Assembly: GCA_003956705.1 (NCBI GenBank)
Contig: QZCP01000179.1
Location: 105,507 to 169,506, forward strand
Reading direction: 5' to 3'
Length of the DNA stretch: 64,000 nucleotides
Source: Brevipalpus yothersi
Taxonomy: Eukaryota; Arthropoda; Arachnida; Trombidiformes; Tenuipalpidae
The notes below the pieces were generated by a model. The model worked only from the letters and a program-made list of their open reading frames with translations, was not told the origin of the DNA and made no database searches. A program made the translations under genes and the position numbers. Below are positions 1-12,713 of the stretch, one piece after another; position 1 is the stretch's first letter, and each line of letters begins with the position of its first letter.

Positions 1-932
1 AAATTTTAACACAAGTTACTTAAAAGTGAAGAGACTGAAAATAGTGCAAATTCTCCTTCTAGATCGTGTGTGTAAACTATCTCTTTCAATTTCTCTCTGG
101 TGAAATGGATTCAATCGAAATTTATGTCAAGTTGATAGTGAAAAAACTACTTCTTTTGGTACCTTCTCTCTCTCCCTTCCTGAAGATTTCGTGATTATTA
201 TTTTTTCACTTCTTTGATCATATAAAATCCATTAGTTGACGAAGAAATATCACCATAATCATAACTATATTCATGATATTACCCGGTATAGCTGGTATAA
301 TGGTTTTATACACAATTTTCTTCCATCCAAATAGATATAACAGTTGGAATAGTATCGACAAAAAGATATGGATAGCTCAGAAGAATCCCAAAATGGATAT
401 ATAAATAAGTACACCTGTACCATAAAGAGAATATATTCTTCAAACAACTACTGTAGAGCCATAAACCTTAGCCTGGGAATTATTTCATGATGTTTCCTGC
501 ATATGGTGGAGCAATTTTTCGCAGACTGCCGCCAAAAGTCAAGAGGAAATAGTTTTTGGCCTCATTCTCCACAAATATTTTCCATTTTTACGGAAGGAAG
601 CATTTTTGAGTTTCAACAATGGAGGCTGAGAAAAAAATTCAATCAGTGCAAAAAACTGTTCATGAAAAGTGAGGTCAAGAGGAAACAATAACAACTGACC
701 AATGGCCAACTGATGTTACTAAATGTGTCATGGATTGCTTCGATGGCAAATAAGAAAACATTCTGAGATTTTTTGTTTTCATTGGATTTTTCAAAGTGCT
801 CATGACTAAAAGAAAAAAAGGAAAAACCAAGCAAAAGCATATCTTCTGAACATAATAGGTGGAATAAAAATCTGTATCAGCTTCCGTTGAAGAGATAGAA
901 AAACAAATATATATTCCCATTAGATGGCTTAC
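1..932. other. Presumed intron of the LRR gene, no exon found
   Basis: This stretch lies downstream, on the minus strand, of the second exon of the leucine-rich-repeat gene and starts with its canonical splice donor. I read both strands and found no convincing further LRR exon. The next exon is probably beyond the left edge. Open frames around 503-840 have no recognisable domain and look like chance. Confidence 0.5.
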
Positions 933-1446
933 CCTGGTCAGAGAATTTTCCGATAAATCTAGTGTCTTGAGGGTTCTTGAGAGCCCAAAAAATGCTGAAT
1001 CTGATACTTCATTGAGATCACAAAATTTAGCTTCCAAATTTTCCACAGGCAGACCATCGAAAAAGAAATCCGGAAAAATGCCCATCTTTGTTCCATTAAT
1101 CCTCAAATACAAGGTTGTCTGATCTGTTTGCAGTAAGGCTTGAATAGCATCTTTCACATCATCTTTTTTCGCTCCTAAAGTGTGATCGGAAGAGAGAAAC
1201 AAATCGAAAAAGTATGAAAGCAAAACAGTGAGAATCGCTCATCGCTCTTGAAAAAATCAAATAGTTACACTTACCGTTACACCCAACATCATTTCCTCGA
1301 CTTCGCTCTTTACACATACACGTTGGAGGCATCGAGCGTCTTGGACAGGCTGAGATGGGCACAATAACTGTTAATATCAAGCTAACAGTTAGCAAAATCA
1401 CGGAATGATGGGAAAGTTTCGTTTTGGGTGGATGATGTAAGCTCAT
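933..1446 (-). CDS. 5' end of a secreted leucine-rich-repeat protein (partial)
   Basis: Two minus-strand exons are visible, 1446-1275 and 1174-933, joined by a phase-1 GT-AG intron; the second exon ends in frame at a donor. From the ATG at 1446 a basic stretch is followed by a hydrophobic signal-peptide core ending near ISA. A cysteine cluster of LRR N-terminal-cap type (CP, then C-x-C, then C) comes next. The second exon holds LRR-like units, including TLKTLDLSENSLTR. In extracellular LRR families such proteins bind other proteins at the cell surface or in matrix; the partner cannot be told here. An in-frame ATG at 1512 is an alternative start. The rest of the gene lies left of the window. 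Confidence 0.6.
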
Positions 1447-1599
1447 AAAATGGTAATCCTTTGGATAAACGTGATTTTGGGTATTGAAATGCTCATGGAG
1501 AATGGACAACATTTTCACTGTTTTCAGTGGATGGACTGTGGGGTGAGAAAGCTTGTGTGATGATAAAATAGAAGAATGATGATAACTGTTGTTCAACTC

Positions 1600-2556
1600 A
1601 TAGAAAAGTTGATTCGTTAAAATAGTTCAAAATAATTCAGTGTTTTATGAAAGTCTGAGCGTAGAAGTGGAAAAACTTTGAGCTCAAATCAAAATCTGAG
1701 ACGGAAAGAGAATTGATGTAATTCGATTAATATTAGTCAACCGGAAGTGGAAACTTAAGGGGAAAGTTTCGTTCCAAGAGAAACTGGATGTGAGGCTCAG
1801 TTAGATGATGAAAATTAAGATGAATGTGTAAATATTCTCCGAGAGGAATGTTGTGAACAACAGTTGATGTTTATGGAAATTGTCATCATTGAACGAGAAA
1901 AACAATTCAAATGGAAGAACTTTCACATGAATCATCTCACTTTTGGGTGACAAACTTAACAACGTTCCAGAAGGAGGTGAACATGAAATGAATGTGTGCC
2001 TCTGTGTATGGAATGCAATCTCCATCAGAAGATGAGCATCAACATTCTAGTGGGAGCAAGAATCCTCTGTATTCGAGTATATATTACATAGGTCTATGGT
2101 TAAAATGGAGCCACCTAGTATGTCCAGTAATCAGGATAAAATCGATTGTTGATGTGTTTTGTTTTGGTAGGAAAGAACGATATTTTTTCTTCTTTCAGTA
2201 ACCTTGATAGTTTCGATGTTTTTCATGCATATTAGCTGAAAGATGGGAGATAAAAAACTCAAGCAATTCATGATCTTGCTCGAATAATTAAAAATTGGCA
2301 AAAATTCAAGAGAAAAAAAAATTTCATAATCTTGGTAAACAACAGCAACAGTAAGCTATTTTTATCAATTATTTGACTCTCAATCAGAAAGGATTTTTTC
2401 CGAATCGAATATCAAGCTGTTCATACCATGATAATGTATAGGAAGATAGCATGACGAGAGGAGAAAAAAATTGTGAAAAAGTGCAAATTCAAATACATGA
2501 TTCCAATTCATTCCGCCAACTCCAACAGCAGGAACACGAGGAGGCGGAATGAATCG
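1600..2556. other. Intergenic, no gene seen
   Basis: This stretch lies between the start of the LRR gene and the 3' end of the FAM13-like gene. Open frames are short and lack domains or splice structure. It probably holds the promoter of the LRR gene near 1600-1800 and the downstream flank of FAM13. Confidence 0.5.
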
Positions 2557-2562
2557 TTTATT
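2557..2562 (-). promoter_or_regulatory. Poly(A) signal of the FAM13-like gene
   Basis: TTTATT on the plus strand reads AATAAA on the minus strand, about 315 nt downstream of the FAM13-like stop codon. It is the nearest canonical hexamer I noticed. Confidence 0.45.
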
Positions 2563-2875
2563 GAATTCTCAGAATCAATCAATCATACAATATTTACACA
2601 AGTATTATAAGAGATTTTGTAATCTAATAACAATCGTCTAATCAATTAAAACACAATTTGTCACTCGCTGTATATTTATCATGCAAAACAGCGGGCATAA
2701 AATATAAATAACAAGATGGTTATTGGTATATACCATCCGTTATTAGTCAGCCAAACACTCTGATACGAAATTGGTATCAGAAATATCAGAAAGCAAAAAA
2801 AGTTCATATATTTTGTGGTGGATAGCCAAAAATTTGCGGACATAGAATAAAATTTCATCCAAAAATGGGAGACAT

Positions 2876-5534
2876 TCACTCTGACTTTTTCTCGTATTTA
2901 GTGATGAGAGCCTCCAATAGTCGAAGCTTTTTCTTGAGAGCCTAAAAGAACAGAAAGATAAGGGTAAATCATTCCCTGACTTCAACAGCATTCATCAATA
3001 GATGACTGAAAAGTAAATCATCAGGTGAGAGGAATTGGACTATGAATTGCTGGGAAAAAACTCACCTTGTAGTTTGAATATGTAGATTCTATCTGTGACT
3101 TGGTTTCTCGATCGATTTTTCGTCCATGTGCTCGTTGAGTTTCTTCAAATGCTTTAATAGTCTCTCTTAGCTCTTGTTTTTCTCGAGATGTTTGGTGAAG
3201 TTCTTTGACTAGTTCCGAAAATGAGAGAGCATGAAGATTGTAACAAACATTCAATTCTGAGGAGGATGAATCAGCCGATCCTTGATTACTTGGGTTGCTA
3301 ACACTTCCAACATGACTCTTGCTGGTCTCAGCATTATTGTTTTGATCTCCATCACAATTGCTGCTCGAATTTTCATTGTGTAAATCTTGAGCATTGTTCG
3401 AATCGTCAATTGCCTTTGTGTTCGAAAATTTTTCCTCAACCTCACCTTCCTCTCCAATAGGATTGCCTTTATCAATGGAACTCTGAGGAGAGTGTGAAGG
3501 TGAAGAGAAGTTCATTGCAACATGTTCCAATATTGGCTGAAGATCAGTAGAATCTTTTGATTTAGGAATTTTGGCAACCAAATTGCGTATCGTTCGATAT
3601 CGATCATATAGAGGTTTCATGACAGCTTTATCTTCTCTCTTAGTAGGTCTACCAAATAAACTTTCATATTTAAGAAGCGATTTTTGTAGATCCAACTTTT
3701 CGGCAAATATTTGATCAACACTCATATCCTCGATTATCTCCGGTCTTCCAACAATATAACGTCTTGCTTGTAGAGTTTTTTGCATTTCTATGAAAATATT
3801 TTCTGCAAAAAAGTAAGAAAAAAGAGGAAAACATAAAGAAAGAAAGAAAGAAATTAAAGTGAATACATTGGAAGTCCCATAACATGTTGTGTGTGTTTTT
3901 CCTTAAGCCATGTTAAGTCGATACTGGGTGTGAATAATCAATAGAACACACATATTTTCTTTCTCTCCACTACTTATTCGATTGGTCAACTCACCATAAA
4001 ATTCACTGGTTCGTTCTAGGCGAGAATCATCCTTCAATTCTCTTAGAATTTTACGATATTTTCCAAGCTCAATAAGAATAGGCTTTGCAATTGATGATTT
4101 CATTTTCTGCTCATACGAAGGTCTATGATCATTTTCTCTCTCAAATTCACTCTCAAATTGCTTCAAACGTCTCTTAAGTACGTGAATCTTTTTCTTGGTA
4201 TCCTTAATCACTCTACTATCATGATTGTATGAGCTTCGATTACCACGAAAATGGTGCTCTTGTTCACCGGGTGGAGAAGGAGGTATTGTATGATCCAAAT
4301 GGGCAGCACGCTGTCCAAGAGAACCTCGATATGCACTAGGAGACAAAGGTGCCTCATAAGTATTATGACGTTTAAGCATATGCATTGCAGGATTGGGCAA
4401 ACCAGAGCCGATCGAAGATGATTTGGATAATCTTGTATTGGTTGATGATGAAACTCTTCCATCGCCACCATCTTCCGAATCACGATCTCCACCACCAACA
4501 TCACCAGTGCTTATATCACCAAGATAATAATTATCACTAAAATCTTCATCATTCAAACTTTCGGAGGAAAGAGATTCACTGGTCAATGACCAACTGTAAC
4601 GGGACTCAGATACTACCGCAACTTCACCATCAGCATTTCTATGGAGTGCATTAAGATCGATCAATGGAAGAGATGATGAATAATTGGTATTCTCTTTACA
4701 ATTAATATCATCATCATTGTCATCATCACCTCTATTATTATTGGGACTTTTATCATTGTCATTCTCACCACTATTGCGATCCATGGCATGCGATTTTTTC
4801 TGATCATCAGCCACAACAATTGAAGACAATGATGGTGAAGATGATGATGTCACCTTGCTGTTGTGTGCATGTAGAATTCTGTTGGATGATGATGGAGATA
4901 TTGATGATGAAGAAAGACTCACAGACAGATTATCATCTTTGATTGCCAAATAAGTAGTTGTCTCTGGCTGGTGTTGCTCAATTGATGTCTCCGAATCAAT
5001 CGATTTAGTGTGCTGACTAGAGAGCTCAAGTGATGATGGTCTCGATGATTCGAGAGACATGGTTGAATCATGATACGATGATGGAGATTTACTTGATTCG
5101 ATTTCACGTCTCTTGGCTTCAGGTGGCTGAGGACTGTGACAAGTTGATGTTGACGATACAGCCGATTGGTGTGGTGGACGATGTTGATATTGTTGATGGT
5201 GGTGGTGGTGATGATGGTGGTTGTGATGCAAATTATCCGATGAATCGCCAGTATTAGCATCTAGTTCACCGTGGAAAAAATTTTGATAACTGTAACATCG
5301 ACGAACATCTCCATCATCATCGGTACTGGATGTTTCGGTCATCTTTTTTCTTTCCTCTGAGCTTGATCTGACCACTGGTGATGAACAAAATTTTGTATCT
5401 TTACGTTTTCGTCCTCCACCAGTAACACCACTAATTTGCACAGACCGGGTCTTATCGATGACTAGTAGATATTCTTGACAGGAACTTTCCGAAATACTGC
5501 TATTAAGCTCGGTCATACACTGGCTCATTTGCAT
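2876..5534 (-). CDS. FAM13-family protein (FAM13A/B-like), no RhoGAP domain seen
   Basis: Three minus-strand exons (5534-3995, 3802-3066, 2941-2876) close in frame to 780 residues. The C-terminal third carries FAM13 signatures. One is a helical block near YESLFGRPTKRED followed by PLYDRYR. A second begins LHALSFSELVKELHQTS and includes a coiled-coil EK-rich stretch. The last exon reads KKLRLLEALITKYE. The N-terminal two thirds are Ser/Asp/Asn-rich and low complexity, with a run of eight His. FAM13A has long forms with an N-terminal RhoGAP domain and short forms without it; this model matches the short form. A stop sits just upstream of the ATG in the same frame, so a RhoGAP part would need a further 5' exon, which I did not find. 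Confidence 0.85.
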
Positions 5535-6074
5535 TATTGTCACTCATATGGCTTGAAATAACGGTGAATGATGATGATGGTGGGGTTACTTGATGGTGGG
5601 GACAGAGGATATGAAACAAAAGAAGACACAATCAATCATTTTTTTTCTCTCTTGCCCACAACACTAGGTGATATTGTGTAGTATACACACACACACACAC
5701 ACATGCAAATATAAACACACTAGAAACACATTCACCAATATTCACACAACATCACAAGAATGAGTTACAAAAATGATGATGAAATTGATTGGATTAAGAA
5801 TTGATAATAATAAATTATACACACAAGTGATGAGAAAAAAATTATCTCATTCATGGTGAAATATTTTCTCTCTCTCTCTCTTACTCTCTTTCTCTCTTTC
5901 TCTCCCCCTTACAATAATGTTTACCCTGAACTATCTGATTCTGACTGATTTGAACCTTTTTCTTCATATTGCGTCAAGTGTGTGTGTATATATACACAGA
6001 ACTCGATCATGATAAGCTGAAAGAGAGAGAAAAAGAAAGACAGACTTCTGCTCATGTAAGTGTTTTGAATATTT

Positions 6075-6082
6075 TTTGGCGC
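6075..6082 (+). promoter_or_regulatory. E2F-type site (TTTGGCGC)
   Basis: The octamer matches the E2F consensus TTTSSCGC exactly and lies inside a longer TTTGGCGCGCAAA near-palindrome. It stands out in an AT-rich spacer and lies about 540 bp upstream of the FAM13-like ATG. Binding is inferred. Confidence 0.45.
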
Positions 6083-7561
6083 GCAAATTCCACAGAATTT
6101 TATACTATGAACTTTATAGTTGATATCATGTGGGAGAGATGATCATGATAGTTGGGAGTAGGAGAAGTGCAACTGTGGGTGGAAAGAATTTTTTCAATTC
6201 ATCAACGGATGATCTTCGGAATGAGTTGTCATGTTATTCGAGTTGATCGAAAATGTGTTGTGTTGAGGATCGTTTGCTTTTGTCGAACTGATAAGGATAG
6301 CTGATCAAGATGTTTTCCGTTGATGATGATGAAATTGGTGTTCACAGATTGAATCAAATCTTGGGAGAGATTAGTCGGTTGACTTTGATTCATCGATCAC
6401 CCATGATGAGGCGGGCCAAGAGCTGGGGTGAAATGATCTGTTATTGGTTCACACTGATGAATGCTCAGTTGAAAGAATTTATTAAACAAAAATTATCAAC
6501 TAATTATATTGGTCAACGAGGTAAACTGGTAACTTTTAAGATGAATTTCTTCAATGGGTAGAATTTAACACTAGAAAAAACCTACAGTTAAAATTGCAGA
6601 AGAAAAAGGTTCAGAGAAAAAATTTATTTGAGAAGACAGTGTTAGGATTACCCTAGTGATGGTAATACAAGCAATCAAAATGATCAAAATGAGTAGGTAC
6701 GTGAATAAGATATGCTCCATGAATATTTAAATGATGAATATTGTCAGATTCAATTGCCTAGTGATTGAATATTTCGTAAATCTGATGCAATCAGTCTAAT
6801 TGCCTTCCTCTCAGTTCCAATAATTCTCTTCTTTGTATCAATTCTTCAAGTCTACCTATTAAACTTTCCTCCAAAACTAACATACTATCGCCAGAACTCT
6901 CATAAATTATCGAACCATAACCCAAGGCAATCAATTATGATGAAAGTTACCAATGTAAAATGCAAATGCATCAATTTTTCTTTTCACAATTTATAAAGAA
7001 GATTTTTTGTATTTACGAAAAATGAATAAAAACATCTTCTTGCAATTTACCCATACAGCATTACATCATAGAAGTTCAATCATGAAAGGGAAGAGAGATG
7101 TTAATCAAGAATTACAAGAAAAATGATAACCATCAGAGGAAATTGAATCATACAGCACATCCTCATCACATCAGAAATTCACCCCCATCAATACAAATCA
7201 CACCATCAAAATTGAGTCACAAAATGGACTGAATTTTTCCACCCAAGACTAACTTGTAAGTGTGTACGATCAACACATTTTTTTCGCCCGAAAAAAAAGT
7301 TCTTAAAAATACCTACCATCTTAACCGTCCTCATCACCCACAATTTAAATACACCCGATACTTCCACAACGGTCATAAGAGAAGAAGAAAATTATTAATC
7401 AGTCATGAACACCACCTTCCACACATTCAAAGGCTTCTTCACATTCAACCGGTTGGTCCTACTTTCCTCAACCACCAAAAAAAAAGTTACCTCCAAGTAT
7501 TACAACCGTCAACATATTAAATCCGACTGTTGACTACACACACATAGACACATCGAGCGGC

Positions 7562-7569
7562 GCGCGAAA
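7562..7569 (-). promoter_or_regulatory. E2F-type site upstream of ECT2
   Basis: GCGCGAAA on the plus strand reads TTTCGCGC on the minus strand, a full match to TTTSSCGC. It is about 330 bp upstream of the ECT2 start codon. A second near-match, TTGGCGCGCAAAA, begins at 7611. ECT2 is a cell-division gene, and E2F control would fit; this is inference. Confidence 0.5.
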
Positions 7570-7898
7570 AAGTTGAGGTTGAACGTTTAAGCAACATTCA
7601 AATGTGTTGCTTGGCGCGCAAAAAGAGAGAGAAAAAGTAAGAGAATAAAAATTTTTTCGGTTAACTTTTGCACATCCTCTTGAATGTAAACTTTTTTCAA
7701 CTCCTCAACTCAATTGTGTGTGTATTTCTCTGTAGTTTTTTCTTACCCAACAGTTTTTCACACTTGATCAACGATTCTTCATTGTTCACAACTAATTAAC
7801 ATTCTTAACATAATTTGATTAGGGTTGATACGCTAAACAGAACAACAGGCCAATTGTGCGGGTGTCTGTGTTTGTATACTCTGTGTGTGTCTGTTAAG

Positions 7899-10793
7899 AT
7901 GACAGAGGTTCCAGTGATTGTTGTGCTTACTGATGACAGTGATAAACAATTGATCGGGGATCTTGAGGTAAGTTTTATTCTTCCATATGTGTGTACGATT
8001 AAGTGATCCATTCTAATGCACTGTATTGATCATCTTTCCGGTAGAAGAATAGTATTGACCATAAAGTCATCAAGTATGGTGATATACTTAGCGATGATGG
8101 TAATAATAAGTATCTGTATGTGTTGAATGATTTCACTGATGGCTACTTTGAGGGGTTGAGAAAAAAAGATTGCCTTATATTTGGAACTTCGGCCATGAAA
8201 CAATCCTTGGCTTGCATTGAAAACATGGTAAGTGGTAACTTTATGTGTGTATGTGTGTGTGTGTAAGAGAGAGTGCCGTGAATACGCCCATTCACAGTGT
8301 TTGTCATCAAACTCTTTCTCGCTCTTTATCAATTAATTTGTGTGTGCGTGTGTAAAATTTCCCACTCTTTATATTTCTTTAATCATGTAATATAATCTTG
8401 TCTTATTAAAGGGATTGGACAAGCTCAAATATCCTCTCCATAATCGATCGATGAACAATTTACGTATCGCATTCACCAAACTTTGCAAGAAAGATAAAGA
8501 TACATTCGTGAGTTTTCATCATTTCTTCAGTTTTTTCAAATCGTGTTTTTACTTTAACTCTTCCTCTTAAATGTCAATTGGTGATAGTTTGTGAATCTAT
8601 TGATGTGACTTGTGATCAATGATTAGTGATCCCTAATGTGTCAAGTTTATTTGTTTGATGACTTTAGAAAAAACATCTCGATCAGATCAGATTTATGGGT
8701 GCTTCTCGTCGTAGTATGAATGATCAAAAATTAAACTATCTCGTGGCTTATTTGACTGATGGTGCTGAATACAGAGTAAGTTTACTACCACTTCAATCTG
8801 AACAACTGATGACTTGTATACTATAATTTTTCTCTTAATTTGTCTCCCATTAGACTGCTGTGAACATAGGTATTCCTATTATGAGTCCAAAATGGGTTGA
8901 ACATTGTTGGGAGCAGCGTTTTAATTTGGACTTTGATGCTACCAATGAGGAAGTGATTGAAAAGTTTCGTCTCAAGCCTTTTGAATATTTGAATTTAGCA
9001 TTTGTTAACTATACGAAAGAAGATTTACAAAAAATGGAAGAGTTGACAATAACAAATGGTAAGCAATTGAGCCTTGCACAGAAATCAAAAGTATCTAATA
9101 ATTTTCTCATGTACTGTGGTTTCCTTGAATCTAGGCGGTGGTGTTGTTCAACCTAATGATCCTCGGTGCACTCATGTAGTCGTTAATGCAATACCAGGTG
9201 AACACGATCCCGATCTCATGCTTGATCTCTCAAATCCAGGGACGCATGTTGTTTATGACAACGTGAGTTGATCAAATTGAATTTATTCGAATGTATATCA
9301 ACATTTTCCCCTTTTTGTTTTCTCAGTGGTTTGGAACTTCCATTCAAATTGGTCTCAGAGCTGAGGAGACGAGTCAAGATCATCGTTACCCAGTGGCCGT
9401 TACCATTTCGGGCAGTGAAAACTTTGCAGACAGAACATTACTGTCACCTCTCTCGATATCTCGTGTTTTCAGTCCGCCTCCAGTTGTTGTTGAGTCAAAA
9501 CGTCAGCGAATAGTTAGTGAAATCATTGAAACGGAAGCTAATTATATCCAAATTCTCAACGTCCTTGTGAATGACATTCAAAACGAGTTCATCAATTCAG
9601 GATTGCTCCATGAAGGGCAGGTAAAAATTGTATTCGGTAAACTACCTGAAATTCTTAAAATACATCAACAATTACGTGCTGAATTGGTACCAATTTTGAA
9701 TCATTGGGATGAATCAACTGCAATCATTCTCATCAGTGATATTTTCAAGAAGTTTTCACCAAAGATTCTCGAAAAGTATTCACCCTACGTTAACTCACTT
9801 GAGTCGGGGAAAGAAGTTATTGGAATATGCCGAAAAGATGATAGATTCTCTGAGCTTTTAAAAACATGTGAAAGTAAACCAGACTGTCAGAGAGCGTCTC
9901 TTTCTGATCTACTATCTCGACCATTCCAGCGACCTTTCCAAATCCGACTCTTGCTCCAAAGACTTCTTGACGATGTTAGCGCTGATGATCAGACCGATCG
10001 TCGTGAGCTTCTGCAAGCTCTTGAACTATTGGATAAAGCATTGGAATCTCTTAACGAGAAAAAACGTCGTACTGAAGATCATTTGGCTCATTTTGCTGAC
10101 CTTGCAAGAATAAAGCATCTTCCCAGTGAACTATTTTCTGCAACCAATCAAATTAATGGTCAAGTTGACGCTCGAAGGGTTGTCCTGTCTGATAGAAAGC
10201 TGGTCCCATGTAGTAGTCCACGACTAACCTTATTTATTCTCAATGATGTTCTGGAAGTTTGCAAAAAGCGAACGCTGCATCGTACATCATCAATGTCTCG
10301 ATCATCACTTCGAAGAAACTCATCCATTCAGCGTTCAGGCTCATACTCGGGTCCTAGGCCAGAGCAGCAACCGTACAAACACATTGGGGTGATAGAATTC
10401 TCTGCCATCAAAACGATTGAATTTTTTCCCAACTGTCCAGAATTTGAAGGACTCTTTCTGTTGATCTTGAGACCAAAGAATGGCTTAACTCTAGACTCTG
10501 AAGACTGTTCATTCCGTTACTTACCATTTTGGGTTCGAAGCGATGGGCTTAACCATGGGGCCGCCTGTGATAATTTTCTGACCAAGCTTGCTCTTCAACT
10601 GGACAAAATTAATCTCTGCTCTCGGGAAATACTGGTCAAACGTGACTCATCTCCAACCATTGATCTACGGTACTCAGACAGATTCTTCGATAAGGAACCA
10701 AACTCAAGTACTATTACAAGAAAACTCGCAAAGCGCTTCAAATTCGATACGAAAGTGCATCACCTCAATTCACCTCTATTCTCGAAGAGTTGA
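7899..10793 (+). CDS. ect2 (pebble homolog): ECT2/Pebble-like Rho guanine-nucleotide exchange factor
   Basis: Seven exons (7899-7967, 8045-8227, 8412-8507, 8668-8775, 8854-9058, 9135-9262, 9327-10793) close in frame to 751 residues. ECT2 activates RhoA at the cell equator to drive the cytokinetic furrow. Order seen: an N-terminal segment, then tandem BRCT repeats (SPKWVEHCWEQ, then GGGVVQPNDPRCTHVVV). A DH domain follows (start EIIETEANYIQILNVLV, RPFQRPFQIRLLLQRLLDD), then a PH domain (LTLFILNDVLEVCKKR). The large last exon carries DH-PH without introns. The final about 30 residues match ECT2 less well, and an adjacent frame is open past the stop, so the exact C-terminus is uncertain. Short introns and start context look normal. 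Confidence 0.92.
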
Positions 10794-11464
10794 AGGCCTC
10801 AACAGTTACCATCTCAAACCAAGAATCTCGTGTCATGATCCACCATCAATATTTAGGCGGAATCGATGGGTAATATTCTTGAATTCCTGTAAATACTACT
10901 CAATCACAAAGGTCCAATATCACAAGCTAGCATGATTCTTGCTGATGCTTTTCATCAGCTTAGTTTGCGCTCTTTTAAAATCAACAATATTCCATTTGTA
11001 CGGAAATTTCAAAGTCAATTTGATTTGAAAATTTTAAGCCCACAACTCAACCAGTGCCTAAGCCTTCCAGGAACCGACAAAGTCGCCCATCATTGTTCAT
11101 TTTACCGATTAGTCAGAGTATTTTATTTTCAAACATTCCCAAATGAAAGCATCAGTTGTTTTTCATCGTCATAAATAGAAACAAGCAGAAAGTGACGATT
11201 GTAAAGGAACATTTTTTCTCATTGATCAGCAAATATCAGCAGCAAATGTTTGCCTAATTTCTTACTCTCATCTGATTTTTTTTATCAAAATTTATGTCTT
11301 CTACACACCAACATACATGTTCACGATCCAATACCGATATCATGAATTGCATTTAACAGTGACAAAATGCCCAGTGTTGAAATTCTGATGAAATCATTCT
11401 CAACAGATTGCCTTGTACAAATCCAATCCATGTACAATGTACCCGTACATAGTGCATTGACAAA

Positions 11465-11470
11465 AATAAA
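11465..11470 (+). promoter_or_regulatory. Poly(A) signal downstream of ECT2
   Basis: AATAAA lies about 670 nt after the ECT2 stop codon, with no other gene between. It would give a 3'UTR of roughly 0.7 kb. Confidence 0.4.
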
Positions 11471-11789
11471 TATTTCCTATGGAATTGATGATGAACATAA
11501 TAGCAGAAACTGGTCATTTTCACACGAAAAAATTAGATAAATAAACAAGCAAAGCTGTTGATGTGTGTATGTGTGGGTACAATCGCTTCTCACTCTCACT
11601 CAAACTTTTCCGCAAAATTTTTTCAGGAAACCAACTTTTTATGGTTAAAAAAAAGTATTCAATTTTGCCCATCTTCACTTGATCAAATAGGATGATCAAA
11701 AATGTGATCAAAACAAGTGTGATCATCACAATCAATTGCTAAAATATAGATGATTCGATGCATAAGTTTGGGCTGTCTCCTTAAATAGA

Positions 11790-12201
11790 CAAATGAATAC
11801 CCATACACTAGTATGGCTCGATGAGAGGTTGCCTATGGATAGAGAGAAGTGAGCAAGATGTTTAATGTTGTTCGCGAATACGATGAAGAAGAGAGTAGAG
11901 CTAATTTCTCTGACAGCCCGATAAGGGAAGCTGTTTCTAAAATGAGCCACACACACAAGCACACACACACATACTCATTTGCATACACAACTCTCCTCAT
12001 CTCATTCACCATAGTCTCATCATCATCATACACAGCATTGCTCAGAATAGATACCAAACTTACACATACACACCAAAGTGATTCACTACTACTATAATCA
12101 TTCCACCATAGGCAGCCCGATAAGAAGCGCGCAAAACGCGCGAAGCGAAAAAAGTCTAACGCATCACCTCGTTTAGGGATGCGGGATGCTGGAGGAAGCG
12201 A

Positions 12202-12238
<37 letters not shown>
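11790..12238 (+). repeat. Diverged direct repeat, copy upstream of actin
   Basis: By eye this segment resembles 15240-15600 in the same order and orientation. Both begin with TTAAATAG, then CTAG-ATGGCT-GA-GAG, then GATAAGGG followed by GCTGTT, then CTCAGAATAGAT, and both end in a (GA)n tract. Identity is patchy. It may be a relic of a local duplication of the actin 5' flank. Short GC-rich words (GCGCGCAAAACGCGCG) at about 12127-12142 occur only in this copy. Confidence 0.4.
12206..12237. repeat. (GA)n microsatellite
   Basis: About 16 uninterrupted GA units lie roughly 1 kb upstream of the actin ATG. GA tracts often bind GAGA-type factors in arthropod promoters; a role here is only possible. 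Confidence 0.8.
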
Positions 12239-12240
<2 letters not shown>

Positions 12241-12329
12241 AAGAAGATGAAGAGGAGAGAAAACTCTCTCTCTCACTCAGGCTCCAGACATCAAAATTTT
12301 CCTCTCTCACTTTCTCATAGGGTTGTTGA

Positions 12330-12339
12330 CTATATTAGG
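12330..12339 (+). promoter_or_regulatory. CArG-like (SRF) element of the actin promoter
   Basis: CTATATTAGG differs by one base from the SRF-binding consensus CC(A/T)6GG. It lies about 250 bp upstream of a TATA-like TATTTAAAAG at 12579-12588, which would place the transcription start near 12610. Many actin genes are SRF targets. Function is inferred from position and sequence. Confidence 0.45.
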
Positions 12340-12713
12340 ATCCGTTAATAAAAATTCGACTTTCAACATTCTCTCCACTGAACATTACTGTTCTCCGGCT
12401 TACCTCCTCTTCCATGGCCCACCTCCCCACTTACGAGGAATACAGGCTTGAGCTATACTCACCCATCAGGGAGAACAGAGAATTTGGCCCCTTCTTTGCC
12501 CTCCTTATCCCCCAAAAAAACTTTTTGGTGAATGTGTGGCCCATGAGCAATTTTTGCTCACAATTAGGTTGATCCCGTTATTTAAAAGCATAGAATCTCT
12601 TTAAATCGCTCTCACTTGCCTCTTGGTGCTCGAGTGCTTCTATCCGGTGCAGTTAGCTTCCTATCATCTAACCAATTACTTTTGTGATTTCATATCGTTG
12701 TTAAGTAAAATAA

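Larger units (their letters stand above)
5535..7898. other. Divergent spacer between FAM13-like and ECT2 genes
   Basis: This is 2.4 kb between two genes transcribed away from each other. It must hold both promoters and 5' untranslated exons. I see a short (AC)n tract at about 5690-5702, CT-rich stretches near 5870-5900, and GC-rich E2F-type elements listed separately. Open frames at 6310-6561 and 7260-7520 have no recognisable domain and I do not call them genes. Confidence 0.6.

Noticed and set aside
6310..6561. 83-residue open frame in the FAM13-ECT2 spacer
   Set aside because: It begins with ATG and looks partly protein-like, but it has no domain or splice partner and lies in a promoter region; most likely chance.
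11833..12276. Long minus-strand frame over the GA tract upstream of actin
   Set aside because: It is largely Leu/Ser repeats produced by the microsatellite and AC-rich DNA.
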